Assembly: GCA_946062035.1 (NCBI GenBank)
Contig: CAMGTS010000107.1
Span: 1-5,165 of the forward strand
Length of the DNA: 5,165 bases
Direction of reading: 5' to 3'
Source: an uncultured Bacteroidales bacterium
GTDB taxonomy: Bacteria; Bacteroidota; Bacteroidia; Bacteroidales; UBA932
The stretch's first letter is position 1. The number at the start of each line of letters is the position of its first letter. The position numbers and the translations under genes are program-made. Positions 1 through 5,165 of this stretch are shown piece after piece. Under the pieces are notes generated by a model. It was not told where the DNA came from and ran no database searches. It saw only the letters and a program-made list of their open reading frames with translations.

Positions 1-913
1 GGCGATTATGGGCAAAAAAAGCGTAGACGCCGAGGTTATGGAGAATATAGAAGAGGCGCTTCTGTCCTCGGATGTAGGAGTTGATACGACAGTAAAAATC
101 ATCGAACGTCTACAGGCGAGGGTAGATAAAGAGAGGAATCTTGAAACCGATAAGGTTATGGATATTCTCAAGGAGGAGATTGCCGGGATGCTCTCTTCAT
201 CTTCGAATACCGGAGTTTCAGATAGAGATTATATCAATGGGGCGTTTGAGGAGGAGAGTAAGGTCTTTGATTTTTCGAAAAAGCCTTACGTGATGATGGT
301 AGTGGGTGTGAACGGTGTCGGTAAGACAACGACGATCGGTAAGATCGCGGCACAACTCAAGGAGAGCGGAAAGAAGGTTGTAATCGGTGCGGCCGATACA
401 TTCAGAGCCGCTGCGGTCGAGCAACTGGAAATATGGGCGTCAAGGGCCGGTGTGGATATCGTAAAGCAACAGCAAGGGTCTGATCCTGCCGCAGTTGCAT
501 TCGATACTCTTACTTCGGCGGTAGCGAAAGGTGCGGATGTGGTTCTTATAGATACCGCAGGAAGATTGCAGAATAAGATCAATCTCATGAATGAACTTTC
601 CAAAATCAAGAATGTAATGCAGAAGGTAGTGCCTGACGCACCTCATGATGTCTTATTGGTTTTGGATGGATCTACCGGGCAGAATGCGTTTGTTCAGGCA
701 CGCGAGTTTACAAAAGCTACACAGGTTACCTCATTGGCGGTGACGAAATTGGACGGTTCAGCCAAGGGTGGCGTAGTCATAGGGATAGCTAATGAATTCC
801 AGATTCCTGTAAAGTTTATCGGAGTAGGTGAACAGGTCAATGACCTTCAGGTTTTTGACAGAGCCGCATTTGTGGAGAGCCTGTTCAATAAAAATGCGGT
901 TGACGGAAATTAG
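1..913 (+). CDS. ftsY: Signal recognition particle receptor FtsY (5'-partial)
   Basis: SRP-family GTPase that acts at the cytoplasmic membrane. It binds the SRP (Ffh-RNA) carrying a ribosome-nascent chain and hands the chain to the Sec translocon. The frame is open from the left edge and ends at TAG 911-913. Counting from the Met codon at position 8, residues 1 to about 70 are the helical N domain. The NG-type GTPase domain follows: P-loop GVNGVGKTTT (100-109), DTFRAAA (130-136), DTAGRL (182-187), TKLDG (246-250) with GSAKGG beside it, and the closing GVGE (272-275). That Met is probably internal. The frame stays open upstream of it (Ala-Ile), and family members usually have a short basic or amphipathic N-terminal segment before this point, so perhaps 20-40 residues lie outside the window. 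Ffh shares the fold, but it would carry a Met-rich M domain after the GTPase; this protein ends directly after it, which supports FtsY. No frameshift or missing motif is seen. Confidence 0.95.
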   Translation, partial: AIMGKKSVDAEVMENIEEALLSSDVGVDTTVKIIERLQARVDKERNLETDKVMDILKEEIAGMLSSSSNTGVSDRDYINGAFEEESKVFDFSKKPYVMMVVGVNGVGKTTTIGKIAAQLKESGKKVVIGAADTFRAAAVEQLEIWASRAGVDIVKQQQGSDPAAVAFDTLTSAVAKGADVVLIDTAGRLQNKINLMNELSKIKNVMQKVVPDAPHDVLLVLDGSTGQNAFVQAREFTKATQVTSLAVTKLDGSAKGGVVIGIANEFQIPVKFIGVGEQVNDLQVFDRAAFVESLFNKNAVDGN

Positions 914-957
914 CCAAAAAAGAGTTGGTAATAGTTTGATTTTAACAGTAAAACGAT
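914..957 (+). promoter_or_regulatory. ftsY-pheT intergenic gap and pheT start region without Shine-Dalgarno
   Basis: These 44 A/T-rich bases hold the translation start region of pheT. The bases just before the ATG at 958 read ttaacagtaaaacgat, with no GGAGG-like element at the usual spacing. This agrees with the known habit of Bacteroidetes to start translation in A-rich, SD-poor leaders. The start itself is fixed by the protein, because MDITYSWLKEYV matches the usual PheT N-terminus. I see no strong promoter or terminator here. Read-through from ftsY is the simplest reading, but the sequence does not prove it. Confidence 0.5.
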
Positions 958-3447
958 ATGGATATTACTTATAGTTGGTTGAAAGAGTATGTGAATTTTG
1001 ACCTGACTCCGGATGAGGTCGGGGCTATTCTGACAGATATAGGTTTGGAAGTCGAACATCAGCACGAGGAGGAAGAGATTCCGGGCGGTCTTGCAGGTGT
1101 TGTTGTCGCTAAGGTTATGGAGTGTGAGGTACATCCGAATTCTGATCATCTTCACATAACCAAAGTAGATGCCGGTACAGGAGAGTTGCTCCAGGTTGTT
1201 TGCGGTGCGCCTAATGTCGCTGCTGGTCAGAAAGTTATGCTTGCGACTCTGAATACAAAACTCAATATGGGAGGTGAGGAAGTCAAGATCAAGAAATCCA
1301 AGATAAGAGGGGTGGAGTCTTTCGGTATGCTTTGCGCTGAGGACGAATTGGGAATCGGGACTGACCATGCGGGTATTATGATTCTTCCGGACGACGCTGT
1401 TGTCGGGACTCCCGCAAAGGATTATCTTCATCTTAAGAGCGAGACAGTCTACACTATAGGTCTTACCCCTAACAGGGTAGATGCCTCTTCATTGATAGGT
1501 GTGGCGAGAGATTTCAGCGCATATCTTAAGTTGAATAATCTTGGTGGTGAGCTTACATATCCGAGTGTGGAGAATTTTAAAGAGGGAAAAGGTGAAGGTG
1601 TGCAGGTGGTTGTCAAACAACCCGAAGCCGCCCCACGATATAGTGGTGTCACGATTAAGGGAATAACAGTCAAAGAGTCCCCGGAGTGGCTTAAAAAAAG
1701 ACTTCTCTCGGTAGGGATGAGACCTATCAACAATATAGTCGACATTACCAACTATATCCTTTTGGAGACAGGCAATCCTCTTCATGCGTTCGATGTAGAT
1801 AAAATCGCCGGGGGCAAGATAGTGGTTGATTTTTGCAAAGAGGGGACAAAATTCACGACGCTCGACGGTGTAGAGAGGACATTATCCGATAAAGACCTTA
1901 TGATATGCAACGAAGAGGCTCCTATGTGCATTGCGGGCGTTTTCGGTGGTCTGGATAGCGGCGTAAAGGAGGAAACGACATCAATTTTCCTTGAGAGTGC
2001 GTATTTCAATCCGGTATCTGTAAGAAAGACATCCAAGAGACATGGTCTCAAGACAGAGGCTTCTTTCCGTTTTGAGAGAGGATGTGACCCTAATATGACT
2101 GAATATGCCCTTAAGAGAGCAGCTCTTCTTGTATTGGAACTTGCAGGTGGGGAGGTAGTCGGACCAATCCGCGAAAGTTATCCTAAACCGATCGAAAAGA
2201 AGGTTGTGGAATTGAATTACTCAAGAATGGAGGCTTTGATAGGGTATAAAATAGGCGCTGAGACCATCAAGAATATTCTTGAATATCAGGATATGGAGTT
2301 CGTAAGCTCGACTCCTGAGGGGTGTGTCGTTAAAGTCCCGACATATAAAGTAGATGTCTACAGAGAGTGTGATGTAGTTGAGGATGTGCTGAGAATCTTC
2401 GGCTATAACAATATCCCTCTTCCTGAGAGTCTTAAGTGCTCTGTCAATATAGCCCCTAAACCTGATCCGGAGCAGATCAGGAAAACCGCATGCGACTATT
2501 TGAGCGCAAACGGTTTTGTGGAGATGATGAATAACTCTCTTACCAAGAGTTCTTATTATGAACATCTTTCGACTTATCCCGCTGACCATTGCGTGAGAAT
2601 ATACAATCCGCTCAGTTCGGATTTGGACTGTATGAGGCAGACGCTTCTTTTCAGCGGGCTTGAAGTGGTGGCGTACAATGTGAACCGTCAGGTATCGGAG
2701 CTTAAACTCTATGAGATGGGTAATGTCTACAGCTTTAATCCTGATTTTAAGGCGGATACAGAAGTCGCAGAGGGGGAGAAGGCCATAGGTGTAAGCAGAT
2801 TGAAGGCCTATAACGAACGTCCGAAGATGCTCATGATTATGACAGGTGAAGGGGTCAAAAGTTGGAGAAACAAGACTGTCAGCGGTGATTTCTTCGCATT
2901 GAAAGGCTATGTGGAACTTATCCTCGCTAAGTTCGGCCTTCAGATGAAAGACCTTGAGTATGAAGGTGCTCCGTCGGATCTTTTCTCTGCAGGACTTTCA
3001 TTTAAGTTGCGCGGCAGCGGAAAGGAGCTTTTCGTAATCGGGCAGGTCTCAAACAAGGTTCTTAAGCAGTTTGATATCAAGCAGAAAGTATATGCCGCGG
3101 AGATTTCATGGGATGTACTCCTCGGTAGGGTAAAGAAATTGCGTGTTGGTTTTACCGAACTTCCAAAATATCCGGAAGTCAGAAGAGACCTCGCCCTCCT
3201 TTTGGATCATAGCGTGAAATTCGAGGATTTGCGGGCCGCAGCGCTTTCGGCTGAGAAAAAACTCATTACCAATATCATTCTCTTTGATGTCTATACGGGG
3301 GACAAGATTCCTGAAGGTAAAAAGCAGTATGCAATCAGCTTCTATCTGCAGGATCCGGATAAGACCCTGACAGATAAAACTGTTGACGCTATAATGGCAA
3401 AGCTCCTCAAGACTTTTAAAGATAAGTTGGGAGCGGAGCTTAGATAG
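958..3447 (+). CDS. pheT: Phenylalanine-tRNA ligase beta subunit
   Basis: Beta chain of the cytoplasmic alpha2-beta2 phenylalanyl-tRNA synthetase, which charges tRNA-Phe using ATP. The alpha chain (PheS) holds the aminoacylation site; beta binds tRNA and edits mischarged Tyr-tRNA-Phe. The 829 residues are complete and slightly longer than the E. coli protein (about 795). In order: N-terminal B1 part (1-40); EMAP/OB-fold tRNA-binding domain (about 41-153, with HPNSDHLHITKVD at 59-71 and VCGAPNVAAGQKV at 81-93); B3/B4 editing domain (about 215-400). The editing domain carries RPINNIVDITNY (255-266), NPLHAFD (273-279), FLESAYF (344-350) and KTEASFRFERG (365-375). His276, Glu346, Thr366 and Ala368 appear to match the known editing-pocket residues. 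B5 follows with the acidic stretch around 466-476 (D466, D472, E475, D476), then the catalytic-like B6/B7 core with NPLSSDLDCMRQTL (550-563). The C-terminal ferredoxin-like anticodon-binding domain (about 736-829) begins PKYPEVRRDLALLL. pheS is not in the window, so the two subunits are encoded apart here or pheS lies elsewhere. Confidence 0.98.
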   Translation: MDITYSWLKEYVNFDLTPDEVGAILTDIGLEVEHQHEEEEIPGGLAGVVVAKVMECEVHPNSDHLHITKVDAGTGELLQVVCGAPNVAAGQKVMLATLNTKLNMGGEEVKIKKSKIRGVESFGMLCAEDELGIGTDHAGIMILPDDAVVGTPAKDYLHLKSETVYTIGLTPNRVDASSLIGVARDFSAYLKLNNLGGELTYPSVENFKEGKGEGVQVVVKQPEAAPRYSGVTIKGITVKESPEWLKKRLLSVGMRPINNIVDITNYILLETGNPLHAFDVDKIAGGKIVVDFCKEGTKFTTLDGVERTLSDKDLMICNEEAPMCIAGVFGGLDSGVKEETTSIFLESAYFNPVSVRKTSKRHGLKTEASFRFERGCDPNMTEYALKRAALLVLELAGGEVVGPIRESYPKPIEKKVVELNYSRMEALIGYKIGAETIKNILEYQDMEFVSSTPEGCVVKVPTYKVDVYRECDVVEDVLRIFGYNNIPLPESLKCSVNIAPKPDPEQIRKTACDYLSANGFVEMMNNSLTKSSYYEHLSTYPADHCVRIYNPLSSDLDCMRQTLLFSGLEVVAYNVNRQVSELKLYEMGNVYSFNPDFKADTEVAEGEKAIGVSRLKAYNERPKMLMIMTGEGVKSWRNKTVSGDFFALKGYVELILAKFGLQMKDLEYEGAPSDLFSAGLSFKLRGSGKELFVIGQVSNKVLKQFDIKQKVYAAEISWDVLLGRVKKLRVGFTELPKYPEVRRDLALLLDHSVKFEDLRAAALSAEKKLITNIILFDVYTGDKIPEGKKQYAISFYLQDPDKTLTDKTVDAIMAKLLKTFKDKLGAELR

Positions 3448-3450
3448 TTA
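3445..3450. other. Abutting convergent stop codons of pheT and deoC
   Basis: The pheT stop TAG (3445-3447) is followed at once by tta (3448-3450), which is the TAA stop of deoC on the other strand. There is no intergenic base. Any transcription end signal for either gene must lie inside the coding region of the other, or the two transcripts overlap. I scanned about 100 bases on each side and saw only weak short stems without a following T-run. Confidence 0.95.
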
Positions 3451-4317
3451 GAAGTATTTGACCGTATTTCCGGCGAGGGTAGTGAGGAGGTTGTTTGCAA
3501 GACTGCTTGCTCCTATTCTGAATAGTTCAGGTGTAAGCCACTCCTCGCCGAGTATGTGTCTTACTATCGACAGATAGAGAATCGCATCTTCTGTTGTTGA
3601 GATACCACCTGCAGGTTTGAATCCTTTTTTCAGACCTGTTTTTTCGTAATATGCCTTCAGACATTTGCACATTACAATTGCCGCAATCGGGGTCGCTGCG
3701 GGTTTTTCCTTGCCTGTTGAGGTTTTGATGAAGTCCGCTCCGTTTTCCAATGAGAGGAATGACGCATTTGCGATCGCCTCTACGCCGCCGAGCAGACCGC
3801 TCTCTAAGATTACCTTAAGTGTCTGTTTAGCGGCCTCCTTTCTTAATATCGAGATCTCGTTTGCAGTGGCTTGGTAATCGCCGGCCACAAAAGTACTGTG
3901 GGGGAGGACGATATCTATTTCGGTAGCTCCGTCTTCAACGGCATGCCTTACCTCTAAAGCCTTGACATCCAAGAAACTTTGCGATGACGGGAAGCATCCG
4001 GCAACGGTTGTTATGCCAACGTTTTTCTCTTTAAGAGTCCTCTTTACGACTTTGGCGAAATTAGGATATACGCAGATTGACGCTGAGAGCGGAAGTTCAG
4101 GATATAACGCCTTGAAACCGTTGACCTTCTCCGTAAAATTTTCGATAAATTCTTCTGTGTCAGAAGTGTGAAGAGAGGTCAGGTCTATGAATCCGAGACA
4201 TTTAGCTATGTTCTCTTTTGTCATATTGGACGGCACCTCTGCCTTGATGCTCTCCAATTCCTTTTCAATCAATTCTTTATCGGGATTGAACCCGTATTTT
4301 TCATAAATGTTAGCCAT
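3448..4317 (-). CDS. deoC: Deoxyribose-phosphate aldolase
   Basis: Class I aldolase of the cytoplasm that splits 2-deoxy-D-ribose 5-phosphate into acetaldehyde and glyceraldehyde 3-phosphate, the last step of deoxynucleoside breakdown. The complete 289-residue protein has the DeoC/LacD-type TIM-barrel motifs: ICVYPNF (81-87), EIDIVLPH (133-140), KVILESG (168-174), DFIKTSTGK (195-203), GFKPAGGIS (232-240) and RIGASSL (267-273). By comparison with E. coli DeoC, Lys198 is the Schiff-base lysine (K167), Lys234 the second active-site lysine (K201) and Asp135 the proton-relay aspartate (D102). The E. coli enzyme has about 259 residues. The extra length is mostly an N-terminal extension of about 35 residues, which I recall as usual in Bacteroidetes homologues. 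The chain ends KYF, so Tyr288 may stand in for the catalytic C-terminal Tyr of E. coli, although this is only an inference. The ATG at 4315-4317 is the first Met of the frame and fits the 29-base gap from purD, with which deoC is probably co-transcribed. No other deo gene is visible. Confidence 0.97.
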   Translation of the reverse strand: MANIYEKYGFNPDKELIEKELESIKAEVPSNMTKENIAKCLGFIDLTSLHTSDTEEFIENFTEKVNGFKALYPELPLSASICVYPNFAKVVKRTLKEKNVGITTVAGCFPSSQSFLDVKALEVRHAVEDGATEIDIVLPHSTFVAGDYQATANEISILRKEAAKQTLKVILESGLLGGVEAIANASFLSLENGADFIKTSTGKEKPAATPIAAIVMCKCLKAYYEKTGLKKGFKPAGGISTTEDAILYLSIVRHILGEEWLTPELFRIGASSLANNLLTTLAGNTVKYF

Positions 4318-4346
4318 ATTCTGTGGTATTTGCTTTTTCGTTCTTT
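4318..4346 (-). promoter_or_regulatory. purD-deoC spacer and deoC start region without Shine-Dalgarno
   Basis: The 29 bases between the purD stop and the deoC ATG, read on the - strand, are A-rich (aaagaacgaaaaagcaaata followed by ccacagaat). They contain no GGAGG-like element near the ATG and no hairpin. The gap is too short for a normal promoter plus terminator, which favours a joint purD-deoC transcript. The A-rich leader fits Bacteroidetes-style initiation. Confidence 0.5.
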
Positions 4347-5165
4347 TTATTCCATATAACCGGCGACATCCAGTCCGATATCAGAGCGTCTGTAGAGGCC
4401 GTCATAGCGGATCTTATCGATTTCTCCATAGGCAAGCCTGCGGCCGTCTTCAATGCTTCCGCCCAAAGGGTAGTTGGCTGTTACGGCAAGGACACGCCCG
4501 CCGTTGGTGAGAAGCTTTCCGTCATCGCTTTTTGTACCTGAGTGGAAGATTTTTACGGCTTCGTCAAATGTGTTTTTGAAGAGCAGTTCATTGCCTGTGA
4601 TCTCTATACCCTTCTTGTAACTTTCAGGATACCCATTCGAAACACAGACAACAGTCAATGCGGCCTTATCGGAAATCACAACATTCTCTTCTTCTAATTT
4701 ACCTTTTGCACAAGCGGTGAGATGTTGCAGCAGGTCGGAATCGATCCTTGTCATTACAGCCTCTGTTTCTGGATCTCCCATCCTTACATTATACTCTATG
4801 ACATAAGGTTCGCCACCGCAGTTCATCAGACCGAGGAAAATAAACCCATTATAATCAATGCCTTCATTTTTCAATCCGGACAAAGTCGGCTTTATGATGC
4901 GTTCCTCCACCTTTTTCATGAAATCAGGGGTCGCAAAAGGAACAGGGGAAACGGCTCCCATTCCACCTGTATTCAAACCTGTATCGCCGTCACCTATTCT
5001 TTTATAATCCTTTGCCTCAGGGAGTATCATATAACTGTCACCATCGGTGAGAACGAATACCGAGACCTCAATCCCGCTGAGGAACTGCTCTATTACGACA
5101 GTCGATCCGGCGCTTCCGAACTTGCCGTTGAGCATATTGTCAAGTTCTTTTTCAGCTTCTGAGAT
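4347..5165 (-). CDS. purD: Phosphoribosylamine-glycine ligase (GAR synthetase), 5'-partial
   Basis: Catalyses the second step of de novo purine synthesis: 5-phosphoribosylamine + glycine + ATP gives glycinamide ribonucleotide. It is a cytoplasmic ATP-grasp enzyme. The frame is open to the right edge (first visible codons Ile-Ser-Glu-Ala-Glu), so 272 C-terminal residues of a usual length of about 420-430 are present. The N-terminal domain and the first part of the ATP-grasp fold are outside the window. Counting from the edge, visible motifs are VVIEQFLSGIEVSVF (23-37), LPEAKDYKRIGDGDTG (48-63) running into NTGGMGAVSP (65-74), and EYNVRMGDPETE (124-135), which carries the Glu and Asn that bind metal in ATP-grasp enzymes. 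The C-terminal domain follows, with NGYPESY (177-183) and NGGRVLAVT (221-229), ending RRSDIGLDVAGYME. The TAA stop is at 4347-4349. The Met codon at 5133-5135 is internal. No frameshift or lost motif is seen. deoC follows on the same strand after 29 bases. Confidence 0.97.
   Translation of the reverse strand: MSEAEKELDNMLNGKFGSAGSTVVIEQFLSGIEVSVFVLTDGDSYMILPEAKDYKRIGDGDTGLNTGGMGAVSPVPFATPDFMKKVEERIIKPTLSGLKNEGIDYNGFIFLGLMNCGGEPYVIEYNVRMGDPETEAVMTRIDSDLLQHLTACAKGKLEEENVVISDKAALTVVCVSNGYPESYKKGIEITGNELLFKNTFDEAVKIFHSGTKSDDGKLLTNGGRVLAVTANYPLGGSIEDGRRLAYGEIDKIRYDGLYRRSDIGLDVAGYME

Noticed and set aside
914..928. Short inverted repeat CCAA...TTGG just after the ftsY stop, considered as a terminator.
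   Set aside because: The stem is only 4 base pairs with a 7-base loop, and no T-run follows.
931..977. Possible Bacteroides-type promoter elements (consensus -7 TAnnTTTG and -33 TTTG) near the pheT start: ATAGTTTG at 931-938 and TATAGTTG at 970-977.
   Set aside because: The first mismatches the TA positions, and the second lies inside the coding region with wrong spacing to any upstream TTTG. Neither forms a credible pair.
910..1431. A 173-codon open frame on the - strand opposite the pheT start.
   Set aside because: It lies entirely antisense to a clearly conserved gene, and its translation is rich in His, Ser, Cys and Ile with no family-like motif. It is a shadow of pheT.
3497..3510. A perfect 5-base-pair hairpin (GCAAG-ACTG-CTTGC) inside the 3' end of deoC, about 50 bases past the pheT stop, considered as the pheT terminator.
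   Set aside because: The stem is short, neither strand has a T-run after it, and it encodes the conserved GASSLA region of DeoC, so chance is the better explanation.
4722..5162. A 146-codon open frame on the + strand opposite purD.
   Set aside because: It is antisense to conserved ATP-grasp motifs of purD and shows no recognisable protein features of its own.
1..5165. A search by eye for CRISPR arrays, tRNA or rRNA genes, insertion sequences, long direct repeats and a defence or other accessory system.
   Set aside because: About 98 percent of the window is occupied by four conserved housekeeping genes with no interruption, and no repeated blocks or terminal inverted repeats were seen.

Overview
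The window looks like an ordinary chromosomal housekeeping segment, most likely from a member of the Bacteroidetes (Bacteroidales-like). This assignment is an inference. It rests on the Bacteroides-like character of all four proteins as I recall the families, on a roughly 830-residue PheT, on a DeoC with an N-terminal extension of about 35 residues, and on A-rich start regions with no Shine-Dalgarno motif. Base composition looks moderate, and I see no abrupt change along the window.

The layout is two pairs of genes pointing at each other. On the + strand, 1-913 holds the 3' part of ftsY (signal-recognition-particle receptor), whose true start lies upstream of the window. After a 44-base gap comes a complete pheT (958-3447, phenylalanyl-tRNA synthetase beta chain). 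On the - strand, purD (4347-5165, phosphoribosylamine-glycine ligase) lacks its N-terminal third because it runs off the right edge. It is followed after 29 bases by a complete deoC (3448-4317, deoxyribose-phosphate aldolase). The stop codons of pheT and deoC touch with no base between them.

The + strand pair serves protein synthesis and membrane targeting: PheT helps make Phe-tRNA, and FtsY receives ribosome-nascent chain complexes at the membrane. The - strand pair serves nucleotide metabolism: PurD in de novo purine synthesis and DeoC in deoxyribose breakdown. The short gaps suggest co-transcription within each pair, but neither pair is a known dedicated pathway. No intergenic stretch exceeds 44 bases.

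I found no RNA gene, mobile element, CRISPR array, long repeat, convincing promoter or intrinsic terminator. All four reading frames are intact where visible and carry the key family motifs. I see no sign of an undescribed system; the findings are modest observations on gene arrangement.
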